From assembly GCF_018362975.1 (NCBI RefSeq), contig NZ_CP074371.1:868001-932000 (forward strand): a stretch of 64,000 bases of DNA, given 5' to 3'. The translations under genes were made by a program, and so were the position numbers. The DNA is from Nocardia tengchongensis (lineage in GTDB: Bacteria > Actinomycetota > Actinomycetes > Mycobacteriales > Mycobacteriaceae). Shown one piece after another: positions 45,345 through 54,183 of this stretch. Below the pieces are notes generated by a model. It was not told where the DNA came from, made no database searches, and saw only the letters and a program-made list of their open reading frames with translations. The stretch's first letter is position 1, and each line of letters opens with the position of its first letter.

Positions 45345-46126
45345 CTATTCTGCCCAGCTCGGCGGGCGACGCTGCAGGAAGGCCGTCATGCCCTCGATCA
45401 CCTGGGGGTGCCGAAGAAGCTCGCCGAACGTTTGGCCAGTTCCTCGGCCCGCAGGTCGAACACGGCCAGCAGGTCGGCGTTGACCAGACGCTTGGCCTCG
45501 GCCAGGCCCTGCGGGGAACCTTTGCGGAGCTCGGCGCGCAGGCGAGCCACCTCCGCGGCGGGGTCGTCGGCGGCCACGGTGATGAGGCCGTTGCGCTCGG
45601 CCTCGGCCGCGTCGAAGGTCTCACCGGTGGAGAAGTAGCGGGCGGCCGCACGGCCGGACATGCGCGGCAGCAGGGTCAGCGAGATCATGAACGGGGCCAG
45701 CCCGATCCGCACCTCGGTGAGACCGAAGCTGCTGTCACGGCCCGCGACAGCCAGGTCACACGCGCCGACGATGCCCATGCCGCCCGCGCGCACATTGCCG
45801 TTCACCTGCGCCACCACCGGCTTCGGCATGGCCAGGATGGTGCGCAGCACCGAGATCATCCACTGAGTGCGGATCCCGGCGGCGGCCGCCGGGTCGGCGT
45901 CCACCGCTTCCTTGAGATCCGCGCCGGCGCAGAACGTATTGCCGGTGTGGGTGAGCACCACGCCGCGCACGTCGTCATCGGTGGCCGCCCGTTCCAGGCC
46001 CGCCAGCAGCTCGGTCACCAGCCGCGAGGACAGGGCGTTGCGGTTGTGCGGGGAGTCCAGGGTCACTACCGCGAACCCGTCGCTCACCTCGTAACGCACG
46101 AACGGCGCGTCGGCGGTGTCGGTCAT
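45345..46126 (-). pseudogene. Enoyl-CoA hydratase/isomerase, EchA7-like, with 3' frameshift
   Basis: Crotonase fold: FCAGADLKEAVDAD (oxyanion block), VNGNVRAGGMGIVGACDLA and EVRIGLAPFMISL. As written the frame ends early at 45398 with SFFGTPR (242 residues). Adding one base at the G5 run 45404-45408 (C on the coding strand) continues as QVIEGMTAFLQRRPPSWAE with a stop at 45345, the normal crotonase ending, giving 260 residues. It would hydrate an enoyl-CoA made by the dehydrogenases of the operon. Most of the protein is intact, so some activity could remain. Confidence 0.82.
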
Positions 46127-46211
46127 CGAATACTCCTGCTGCTGAGAGGCTTTCGGGTGAAGAGATGTTGAGTGGCGGTGGCCGCGCGCACACCGCCACT
46201 CGTCGCCTCGG

Positions 46212-47375
46212 TCAGTACGACCGGGGCAGACCCAGGGAGTGCTGGGAGACGAAGTTGAGGATCATCTCGCGGCTGACCGGCGCCACCCGGGCGATACGGG
46301 CGGCGGCCAGCATGCCCGCCAGACCCACGTCGGAGGTCAGGCCGGAACCACCGTGCGTCTGGATGGCCTGATCCAGCGCCTTGATGCTGGCTTCGGCCGC
46401 AGCGTACTTCGCCATATTGGCGGCCTCGGCGGCGCCGAAGTCGTCACCGGCGTCGTAGAGAAACGCCGCCTTCTGCATCATCACCTTGGCCAGCTCGAGC
46501 TCGATCTTCACCTGCGCCAGCGGATGCGAGATGCCCTGGTGCGCACCGATCGGCACGCCCTTCCACACCGCGCGCTCCTTGGCGTAGGACACCGCCCGGT
46601 CGATGGCGTAGCGGCCCATGCCGATCGCCATGGCCGCGCCCATGATGCGCTCCGGGTTCAGGCCCGCGAACAGCTGCGCGATCGCCGCGTCTCTCTGACC
46701 GACCAGGGCGGTGGCGGGCAGCCGCACATCGTCGAGGAACAACGTGAACTGGTTGTCCGGCTCGATGATGTCCATCTCCTGCTTCGTCTTCACGAAGCCG
46801 GGGGTGTCGACAGGCACGATGAACAGCGCGGGCTGCAGGTTGCCGGTCTTGGCGTTCTCGGTGCGGGCCACGATCAGCACGGCCTCGGCCTGGTCCACGC
46901 CGGAGATGAAGATCTTGCGGCCGTTGAGGATCCAGTCCTCGCCGTCGCGGCGGGCGGTGGTGGTGATCTTGTGCGAGTTGGAGCCCGCGTCCGGCTCGGT
47001 GATGCCGAACACCATCTTGCCGGTGCCGTCGGCCAGCTTGGTCAGCCAGTGCTGCTTCTGGTCCTCGGTGCCGTACTTGGTGATGATGGTGCCGCAGATG
47101 GCGGGCGAGACAACCATCAGCAGCAGGCCGCAACCCTGCGCCGCCAGCTCCTCCTGCACCAGGGCGAGCTCGTAGATGCCCGCGCCACCGCCGCCGTACT
47201 CCTCGGGCAGGTTGACGCCCAGGAAGCCGAGCTTGCCGGCCTCGTCCCACAGCTCATCGAACGGCTCGCCCTTGCGCGCCTTGGGCCCGGCGTAGTCGCG
47301 GAAGTTGTACTTGGCGGCCAGCTTGGCCACCGCCTCCCGCAGCGCCTTCTGTTCGTCGGTCTCGATGAAACTCAT
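46212..47375 (-). CDS. Acyl-CoA dehydrogenase, FadE12-like
   Basis: 387 residues. FAD enzyme with the classic blocks FGITEPDAGSNSHKI and GRKIFISGVDQAE, then GRYAIDRAVSYAKERAVWKG and the C-terminal GGSGLTSDVGLAGMLAAAR. The catalytic Glu position is not obvious to me in this branch. Sits between accA and the hydratase, as fadE12 (Rv0972c) does in M. tuberculosis. Substrate most likely a branched acyl-CoA. Confidence 0.9.
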   Translation of the reverse strand: MSFIETDEQKALREAVAKLAAKYNFRDYAGPKARKGEPFDELWDEAGKLGFLGVNLPEEYGGGGAGIYELALVQEELAAQGCGLLLMVVSPAICGTIITKYGTEDQKQHWLTKLADGTGKMVFGITEPDAGSNSHKITTTARRDGEDWILNGRKIFISGVDQAEAVLIVARTENAKTGNLQPALFIVPVDTPGFVKTKQEMDIIEPDNQFTLFLDDVRLPATALVGQRDAAIAQLFAGLNPERIMGAAMAIGMGRYAIDRAVSYAKERAVWKGVPIGAHQGISHPLAQVKIELELAKVMMQKAAFLYDAGDDFGAAEAANMAKYAAAEASIKALDQAIQTHGGSGLTSDVGLAGMLAAARIARVAPVSREMILNFVSQHSLGLPRSY

Positions 47376-47378
47376 TGC

Positions 47379-49367
47379 CTACTCCTGATCTTCGCTGTGG
47401 ACCACGGCGAGCACGGCGCCGACTTCGACCTGCTGGCCGGCGGACACGTTCAATTCGGTGAGCACGCCCGCGGTGGGCGCGGCGATGGTGTGCTCCATCT
47501 TCATCGCCTCCAGCCACAGAATGGGCCAGCCCTTCTCGACCTTGTCGCCGACCGCCGCACCGAGACGGATCACCGCGCCCGGCATCGGGGCCAGCAGCGA
47601 GCCCTCGGCCACCTGATCGGCCGGATCCTCGAAACGCGGCAGGCGGCGCACCGCCACCGGGCCGAGCGGGGAATCCACCGTCACCAGCTCGCCGTAGCGG
47701 GCGATCTCGAAACGACGGCGCACCGGACCGCGGTCACCGGGCACCTGCAGGATCACCAGATCCGTTGTGGCCTCCACCAATTCGAGACCCTCATGCCCCT
47801 CGACCTCCAGGCCGGTGCGGGTGAGCCGGTACCGCACATCGTGGCGACCGGTCAGCCGGGACTCGTAGGACTTGGACTGCGCCTGCGACGGCAGATTGCG
47901 CCAGCCGCTGGGCAGACCGCCGCCGATCCGGGCCCCGCGCCGGTTGGCGGCGGCGTCGGAGAGCGCGGCCGCCACGATGGAAAGCTGCTCGTCCGCCTCC
48001 GAAACCAGTGGCGCGGACAGCTTCTCGAGATCGTGCGTGGCGAAGAAGGCGGTATCGGTGTCACCGGCCAGGAACGCCGGATGCCGAAGCACCCGCACCA
48101 GCAGGTCGCGGTTGGTGACCAGGCCGTGAATCTTGGCCCGCTGCAACGCGGAAGCCAGCAGATGCGCCGCCTCGTCGCGGGTCTCGGCGAAGGAGATGAC
48201 CTTCGACAGCATCGGGTCGTAGTGCACGCCCACCACCGAGCCGTCCACGATGCCGGTGTCCAGGCGCACGCCCGGCTCGGTCAGCACGGTGAATTCGCCC
48301 AGGGTGCCGGGGATGTCGAGACGGTGGACGGCGCCGGACTGCGGCTGCCAGTCGTGGGCCGGGTCCTCGGCGTAGAGGCGCACCTCGATGGAGTGACCGC
48401 GCATCTCCGGCTGCCGCGCGGGCAGCGGGCGACCGGCCGCCACCTGCAACTGCAGGCGCACCAGGTCCAGCCCGGTGACCTGCTCGGTGACCGGATGCTC
48501 CACCTGCAGACGGGTGTTCATCTCCAGGAAGAAGAAGTCGCCCTTCTCGTCGGCGAGGAATTCGACGGTGCCCGCGCCCTCGTAGCCGATCGCCTCCGAG
48601 GCCAGCCGGGCCGCCTCGAACAGGCGGGCCCGCATCCCGTCGATCTTCTCGACCAGCGGCGACGGCGCCTCTTCGACGACCTTCTGGTGCCGGCGCTGAA
48701 TCGAGCACTCGCGCTCGCCGACCGCCCACACGGTGCCGTGGGTGTCGGCCATGACCTGCACCTCGATGTGGCGGCCGGTCTCCAGGTAGCGCTCGCAGAA
48801 CACAGTCGGATCGCCGAAGGCGGACTGGGCTTCGCGTTGCGCGGCCTCGATCTGACCGGTCAGCTCGGACAGCTCACGCACCACGCGCATGCCGCGACCG
48901 CCACCACCGGCGGACGCCTTGATCAGCACCGGCAGCATGTCCGCGGTGACCTCGGCCGGGTCCAACTGCTTCAGGACCGGGACGCCGGCGGCGTCCATCA
49001 TCTTCTTGGACTCGACCTTGGAGCCCATCTGCTCGATCGCCGCGACCGGCGGGCCGATCCAGGTCAGCCCGGCGGCCTGCACGGCCTTCGCGAATTCGGC
49101 GTTCTCGGAGAGGAATCCGTAGCCGGGGTGGATCGCGTCGGCGCCGGCGGCCAGCGCGGCCTCGATGATCAGCTCACTGCGCAGGTAGGTCTCGCCGGGA
49201 GTATTGCCGGGCAGGCGAATTGCCGCATCGGCCTCGGCGACGTGAGGCGACCGTGCGTCCGCGTCCGAGTAGACGGCGGTCGTCGCGATACCCATCCGAC
49301 GACAAGTCGCGAACACGCGCCGCGCGATCTCGCCACGATTGGCGACCAGAACGTTGGTGATTTCCAT
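47379..49367 (-). CDS. Biotin-dependent acyl-CoA carboxylase alpha subunit, AccA2-like
   Basis: 662 residues. Biotin carboxylase half: VLVANRGEIARRVF at the start, the ATP-grasp loop IKASAGGGGRGMRVV, and FFFLEMNTRLQVEHPVTE; a linker domain; then a biotin carrier domain with EAMKMEH, the Lys being the biotin site. Uses ATP and bicarbonate to load biotin; the partner beta subunit is the next gene upstream. ATG 49367; the longer frame runs into accD. Overall order equals Rv0973c in its cluster. Confidence 0.94.
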   Translation of the reverse strand: MEITNVLVANRGEIARRVFATCRRMGIATTAVYSDADARSPHVAEADAAIRLPGNTPGETYLRSELIIEAALAAGADAIHPGYGFLSENAEFAKAVQAAGLTWIGPPVAAIEQMGSKVESKKMMDAAGVPVLKQLDPAEVTADMLPVLIKASAGGGGRGMRVVRELSELTGQIEAAQREAQSAFGDPTVFCERYLETGRHIEVQVMADTHGTVWAVGERECSIQRRHQKVVEEAPSPLVEKIDGMRARLFEAARLASEAIGYEGAGTVEFLADEKGDFFFLEMNTRLQVEHPVTEQVTGLDLVRLQLQVAAGRPLPARQPEMRGHSIEVRLYAEDPAHDWQPQSGAVHRLDIPGTLGEFTVLTEPGVRLDTGIVDGSVVGVHYDPMLSKVISFAETRDEAAHLLASALQRAKIHGLVTNRDLLVRVLRHPAFLAGDTDTAFFATHDLEKLSAPLVSEADEQLSIVAAALSDAAANRRGARIGGGLPSGWRNLPSQAQSKSYESRLTGRHDVRYRLTRTGLEVEGHEGLELVEATTDLVILQVPGDRGPVRRRFEIARYGELVTVDSPLGPVAVRRLPRFEDPADQVAEGSLLAPMPGAVIRLGAAVGDKVEKGWPILWLEAMKMEHTIAAPTAGVLTELNVSAGQQVEVGAVLAVVHSEDQE

Positions 49368-49375
49368 TTCTGGCC

Positions 49376-50980
49376 TCACATCCGGAAGACGCCGAAGCCC
49401 TCGGCGCCCTTGATCGGGGCATTGTGAATGGCGGACAAGGCCATTCCCAACACCGTGCGGGTGTCGCGGGGGTCGATGACGCCGTCGTCGTAGAGGCGGC
49501 CCGACATGAACATGGGCAGCGATTCGGCCTCGATCTGCGCCTCGATCATGGCGCGCAGACCGGCGTCGGCCTCCTCGTTGAACGGGATGCCGCGCGCCTC
49601 GTTGGCCGCCCGGCCCACGATGGAGATGACGCCCGCCAGCTGCGCACCACCCATGACGGCGGATTTCGCACTCGGCCAGGCGAACACGAAGCGCGGATCG
49701 TAGGCGCGACCGCACATGCCGTAGTGGCCGGCGCCGTAGGACGCGCCCATCAGCACCGAGATGTGCGGCACCTTCGAGTTCGAGACCGCGTTGATCATCA
49801 TCGCGCCGTGCTTGATGATGCCCTTCTGCTCGTACTCCTTGCCGACCATGTAGCCGGTGGTGTTGTGCAGGAACAGCAGTGGCGTGTTCTTCTGATTGGC
49901 CAGCTGGATGAACTGGGTGGCCTTCTGCGACTCCTCGGAGAACAGCACGCCGCGCGCGTTGGCGAGAATGCCGACCGGGTAGCCGTGCAGCTCCGCCCAG
50001 CCGGTCACCAGGCTGGAACCGTAGAGTGGCTTGAACTCGTCGAAGTCCGAGCCGTCGACCACGCGGGCGATGACCTCGCGCGGATCGAACGGGATCTTCA
50101 GGTCGGTCGGCACGATGCCGAGCAGTTCCTCCGGGTCGTGTAGCGGCTCGATCACCTCGGTGACCGGGCGCGCGGCCGGACCCTGCTTCTGCCAGTTCAG
50201 GCGCTTGACGATGGAGCGGCCCAGCCGGATCGCGTCCTGCTCGTCGACGGCCAGGTAGTCGGCCAGACCCGAAGTGCGGGCGTGCATTTCCGCGCCGCCC
50301 AGCGACTCGTCGTCGGACTCCTCACCGGTGGCCATCTTCACCAGCGGCGGGCCGCCCAGGAACACCTTGGAGCGCTCCTTGATCATGACCGTGTAGTCGG
50401 ACATGCCCGGGATGTACGCGCCACCGGCCGTCGAGTTGCCGAAAACCAGTGCGATGGTGGGGATTCCGGCCGCCGAGAGCCGGGTCAGGTCCCGGAACAT
50501 GCGGCCGCCGGGGACGAAGACCTCTTTCTGCGTCGGCAGATCCGCGCCGCCGGACTCCACCAGGCCGATCACCGGCAGCCGGTTCTCCAGCGCGATGTCG
50601 TTCATGCGCAAGGTTTTCCGCAGCGTCCACGGGTTGGAGGTGCCGCCGCGCACGGTCGGATCCGGCGCGGTGATCATGCACTCGACACCCTCCACGATGC
50701 CGATGCCCGCGATGACGCTCGCACCCACATGGAAGTCGCTGCCCCAGGCGGCCAGCGGGGCCAGCTCCAGGAACGGCGAATCCTCGTCGAGCAGCAGTTC
50801 GATGCGCTCGCGCGCGGTCAGCTTGCCGCGCTTGCGATGCCGCGCCATCTTGTCCGGGCCGCCGCCCGCGATGTTCTTCGCGTATTCGACCTCGACCTCG
50901 GCGAGCTTGGCGCTCATCGCCTCGGCGGCGGCTTGATAGTCCGCCGAATTCGGGTCCACGGATGTGCGCAGAATACTCAA
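49376..50980 (-). CDS. Acyl-CoA carboxylase beta subunit (carboxyltransferase), AccD2-like
   Basis: 534 residues with two crotonase-like carboxyltransferase halves. First half: GKLTARERIELLLDEDSPF, LVESGGADLP, FGNSTAGGAYIPGMSDYTV (acyl-CoA oxyanion loop). Second half: FLHNTTGYMVGKEYEQKGII, MGASYGAGHYGMCGRAY. The combination resembles methylcrotonyl-CoA and geranyl-CoA carboxylases rather than acetyl/propionyl enzymes. Eight bases separate it from accA; its start overlaps the upstream dehydrogenase by four bases. Confidence 0.93.
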   Translation of the reverse strand: MSILRTSVDPNSADYQAAAEAMSAKLAEVEVEYAKNIAGGGPDKMARHRKRGKLTARERIELLLDEDSPFLELAPLAAWGSDFHVGASVIAGIGIVEGVECMITAPDPTVRGGTSNPWTLRKTLRMNDIALENRLPVIGLVESGGADLPTQKEVFVPGGRMFRDLTRLSAAGIPTIALVFGNSTAGGAYIPGMSDYTVMIKERSKVFLGGPPLVKMATGEESDDESLGGAEMHARTSGLADYLAVDEQDAIRLGRSIVKRLNWQKQGPAARPVTEVIEPLHDPEELLGIVPTDLKIPFDPREVIARVVDGSDFDEFKPLYGSSLVTGWAELHGYPVGILANARGVLFSEESQKATQFIQLANQKNTPLLFLHNTTGYMVGKEYEQKGIIKHGAMMINAVSNSKVPHISVLMGASYGAGHYGMCGRAYDPRFVFAWPSAKSAVMGGAQLAGVISIVGRAANEARGIPFNEEADAGLRAMIEAQIEAESLPMFMSGRLYDDGVIDPRDTRTVLGMALSAIHNAPIKGAEGFGVFRM

Positions 50981-52134
50981 GACTGGAACCCCAATCGCTT
51001 GGCCGCGAGGCTGGTCAGAATCTCATTGGTGCCGCCGCCGATGCCGAGGATGCGGACATCCCGGTAATGCCGTTCGACCTCGGACTCGCGCATGTAGCCG
51101 AGGCCGCCGAACAACTGCACGGCCTGGTGGGCAACCCATTCGGCGGTCTCCACCGCGGTGTTCTTGGCGAAGCAGACCTCGGCGATCAGATCGGTCTCAC
51201 CCTGCGCGGCGCGCTCGGCCAGCACGTGGGTGTAGACGCGGGCCACATCGATGCGACGGGCCATCTCCGACAGCGTGTTCTGCACGGCCTGCCGGCTGAT
51301 CAGCGGACGACCGAAGGTCTCCCGATCCCGGGTCCACTGCAGGGTCAGGTCCAGGCAGCGCTGCGCGTGACCGTACGCCTGCACGGCCAGGCCCACCCGC
51401 TCGCTCACGAAAGCGTTTGCGATCTGGGCGAATCCGCTGTTCTCCGGGCCCACCAGGTTCGAGACCGGCACCCGCACATCGACATACGACAGCTCGGCGG
51501 TGTCCGAGGCCAGCCAGCCCATCTTCTCCAGCTTGCGGCTGACCGTGAAGCCGGGCGTGCCCTTCTCCACCACCAGCAGCGACACACCGGCCGCGCCGGG
51601 GCCACCGGTGCGCACCGCGGTCACCACGTAGTCGGCGCGCACACCGGAGGTGATGAACGTCTTGGAACCGTTCACGATGTAGTCGTCGCCGTCGCGCACC
51701 GCGGTGGTGCGCAGATGCCCGACATCGGAACCGCCGCCCGGCTCGGTGATGGCCAGCGAACCGATCTTCTCCCCCGCCAGGGTCGGCTTCACCCAGCGGT
51801 CGATGTGCTCGGCATTGCCGGAGGCGATGATGTGCGGCACCGCGATACCGCAGGTGAACAGGGAGGCGAACAGGCCGCCCGAGCCACCCGCGTAGTGCAT
51901 CTCCTCGGCCACCACGGCCGCGTCGATGGCGTCACCGCCGGAACCGCCCGCGGACTCCGGGAACTGGACGCCCAGCAGGCCCAGCGCGCCCGCCTTCTTG
52001 TGCAGTTCACGCGGGATCTCGCCGTCGCGCTCCCACTGGTCCAGGTACGGCAGGACCTCGCGCTCGGCGAATCCGCGCACGGTGGAGCGCAATTCGCGGC
52101 GCTCGGGGGTGTTCCAGGGACTCACGTGACTCAT
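50977..52134 (-). CDS. Acyl-CoA dehydrogenase, FadE13-like
   Basis: 385 residues. Blocks SLAITEPGGGSDVGHLRTTA, GSKTFITSGVRADYVVTA and LQWTRDRETFGRPLI, ending in GGTNEILTSLAAKRLG with the RHYRDVRIL motif before it. ATG 52134 overlaps the AtuA-like gene's stop, and its own stop overlaps accD, so translation of the three is coupled. Corresponds by position to Rv0975c. Confidence 0.92.
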   Translation of the reverse strand: MSHVSPWNTPERRELRSTVRGFAEREVLPYLDQWERDGEIPRELHKKAGALGLLGVQFPESAGGSGGDAIDAAVVAEEMHYAGGSGGLFASLFTCGIAVPHIIASGNAEHIDRWVKPTLAGEKIGSLAITEPGGGSDVGHLRTTAVRDGDDYIVNGSKTFITSGVRADYVVTAVRTGGPGAAGVSLLVVEKGTPGFTVSRKLEKMGWLASDTAELSYVDVRVPVSNLVGPENSGFAQIANAFVSERVGLAVQAYGHAQRCLDLTLQWTRDRETFGRPLISRQAVQNTLSEMARRIDVARVYTHVLAERAAQGETDLIAEVCFAKNTAVETAEWVAHQAVQLFGGLGYMRESEVERHYRDVRILGIGGGTNEILTSLAAKRLGFQS

Positions 52135-53846
52135 GGCAGCAGCTCCACAGGGATCTCGATGTGCCGGGCCCGCAGCCATTCCCCGAGCCCCTTGGCCTGC
52201 GGGTCGAAACGGGCCTGATAGGCCACGCCCTGACCGAGCAGGCCCTCGACGATGAAGTTCAGCGCCCGCAGGTTCGGCAGCACGTGCCGGGTGACGGGCA
52301 GGTCGGCGGTCTCGGGCAGCAGGCGGCGCAGCTCGTCGACGGTCAGCGTGTGCACCAGCCAGCGCCACTGCTCCTCGGTGCGCACCCAGACGCCGATATT
52401 GGCGTTGCCGCCCTTGTCGCCACTGCGGGCCAGGGCGATCGTGCCCAGCGGGGCACGCCGGGTCTCGCCCGCCGGAAGCGGCTGCGGCAGTGCCGGTTCC
52501 GCGACCACGTCCAGCTCCAGGGTCTCCCCCGCCGGTGCGATCGCCACCTCGGAGCCGTCCGCCAGCACCGCGGTGTGCGGAATCTCCTTGGCGTCCACGT
52601 ATCCCGGCGTGAAGACCGCGTACGGGCCGCCATTGCCAGGCGGGGCCGTCAGCGAGAAGCCGGGGAAGCTGGCCAGCGCCAATTCCACCGCGACACTGGA
52701 GAAGGCGCGACCCACCTTGTTCGGGTCGGGGTCGCGGACCACGCAGCGCAGCAGCGCGCTGGCCTGCTCCTCGGTGTCGGCGTCGGGGCGATCCAGGCGG
52801 GCCAGCGTCCAGTCCAGCTCGGCGGGACGCACGGTCAGCCACGACTCCAGCTGCCGCCGCGCCAGTTCCGCCTTCGCCTCGATGTCGAGACCGGTGAGGA
52901 TGAACTGCATCTCGTTGCGAAAGCCGCCGATGGTGTTGGTGGACACCTTGGTCTGCGGCGGCGGGGCCTCACCGGTCACGCCGCTGATCAGGACGCGGTC
53001 GGGAGCCTCCTGGCTCACCTGAATGCTGTCCAGGCGGGTGGTGACGTCCGGACCGGCGTAGCGCGCGCTCTGGATCTCGTACATGAGCTGGGCCTTGACG
53101 GTGTCCACGGTGACCGCGCCGCCGGTGCCCTCGTGCTTGGTGATGACGCTGCTGCCGTCGCGGCGCACCTCGGCGATCGGGAAGCCGGGGCGGCCCAGAT
53201 CGGCGATCTCGGTGAAGAAGGCGAAATTGCCGCCGGTGGCCTGGGTGCTGCACTCGATGACGTGACCCGCCACCACGGCGCCGGCCAGCGCGTCGTAATC
53301 GGTTCGGCCCCAGCCGAAGTGCGCGGCCGCGGGGCCGACCACGACCGAGGCGTCGGTGACGCGGCCGGTCACCACGATGTCCGCGCCCGCGGTCAGGCAT
53401 TCGGCGATGCCCCACGCGCCCAGGTAGGCGTTCGCGGTCAGCGGCGCGCCCAGGCCCAGTTCACCGGCCCGCGCCAGCAGGTCGTCACCGGTCACATACG
53501 CGACCTTCGGTGCGAGACCGAGCTTTTCGGCGACTTCGCGCACCCGCTGTGCCAGGCCGGCCGGGTTCAGGCCGCCCGCGTTGGTGACGATCTTGACGCC
53601 GGACTCCAGGGCCAGCCCGAGGCTGTCCTCCAGCTGCCGCACAAAGGTTTTGGCGTAGCCCAGGTTCGCGTCCTTCATCCGGTCGCGGCCCAGGATCAGC
53701 ATGGTGAGCTCGGCCAGATAGTCGCCGGTGAGCACGTCGAGCTGCCCGCCCTCGAGCATCTCGCGCATGGCGCTCATGCGATCGCCGTAGAACCCGGAAC
53801 AGTTGCCGATCCGGATCAGATCCGGAGTGTCGGCGAGCTGACTCAT
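52131..53846 (-). CDS. AtuA-like protein (DUF1446), Rv0976c-like
   Basis: 571 residues, first gene of the operon. The DUF1446/AtuA family is found with geranyl-CoA or methylcrotonyl-type carboxylases; AtuA is needed for acyclic terpene use in Pseudomonas, but its reaction is unknown. Seen: IRIGNCSGFYGDRMSAMREM at the start, NAGGLNPAGLA, GRVTDASVVVGPAA and a C-terminal subdomain with ARSGDKGGNANIG, which is a separate family domain often fused to DUF1446. GGGAGG ribosome site precedes the ATG. Confidence 0.9.
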   Translation of the reverse strand: MSQLADTPDLIRIGNCSGFYGDRMSAMREMLEGGQLDVLTGDYLAELTMLILGRDRMKDANLGYAKTFVRQLEDSLGLALESGVKIVTNAGGLNPAGLAQRVREVAEKLGLAPKVAYVTGDDLLARAGELGLGAPLTANAYLGAWGIAECLTAGADIVVTGRVTDASVVVGPAAAHFGWGRTDYDALAGAVVAGHVIECSTQATGGNFAFFTEIADLGRPGFPIAEVRRDGSSVITKHEGTGGAVTVDTVKAQLMYEIQSARYAGPDVTTRLDSIQVSQEAPDRVLISGVTGEAPPPQTKVSTNTIGGFRNEMQFILTGLDIEAKAELARRQLESWLTVRPAELDWTLARLDRPDADTEEQASALLRCVVRDPDPNKVGRAFSSVAVELALASFPGFSLTAPPGNGGPYAVFTPGYVDAKEIPHTAVLADGSEVAIAPAGETLELDVVAEPALPQPLPAGETRRAPLGTIALARSGDKGGNANIGVWVRTEEQWRWLVHTLTVDELRRLLPETADLPVTRHVLPNLRALNFIVEGLLGQGVAYQARFDPQAKGLGEWLRARHIEIPVELLP

Positions 53847-53928
53847 CGAGGGCCTCCCTGTGCACCAGAGTCCAGCGCAACCTCGGCGCTGCGGTCGGTT
53901 ACAGGGTCACATCAGCGGCAGAAAAAAT

Positions 53929-53944
53929 CAAGCCCGCGTGCTTG
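53929..53944. promoter_or_regulatory. Palindrome upstream of the AtuA-carboxylase operon, possible operator
   Basis: CAAGC-CCGCGT-GCTTG, exact arms, about 83 bases upstream of the AtuA-like start in the only promoter region of the operon. Candidate target of the TetR protein encoded at the operon's end. Confidence 0.45.
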
Positions 53945-54012
53945 TTATTTGCGGAAACGCCCGGTCAGCACCGGTACGCAGGGTGCCGGCAACCGTCAGG
54001 CAGACTGAGCGG

Positions 54013-54171
54013 GTGTCCACAGACGTCACCACGATCATCCTGCTCGCCCTCGCCGGATTCCTCTTCGGCGGCGCGTACTCGCTGTTCAAGACCTCGCGCC
54101 CACTGGCCATCGCACTCGCCGTCTGTGGCGTGCTCGCGGCCGTGGGCGCGATCCTCTACATGATCAAGTAA
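54013..54171 (+). CDS. Small two-helix membrane protein
   Basis: 52 residues: two membrane helices (IILLALAGFLFGGAYSLF and IALAVCGVLAAVGAILYMI) joined by a short basic turn with KTSRP. GTG start. Nearly the whole protein is in the membrane. I recognise no family. Divergent from the AtuA operon and convergent with the adenylate cyclase gene (12 bases). Confidence 0.65.
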   Translation: MSTDVTTIILLALAGFLFGGAYSLFKTSRPLAIALAVCGVLAAVGAILYMIK

Positions 54172-54183
54172 CTCTCGGGCTCT

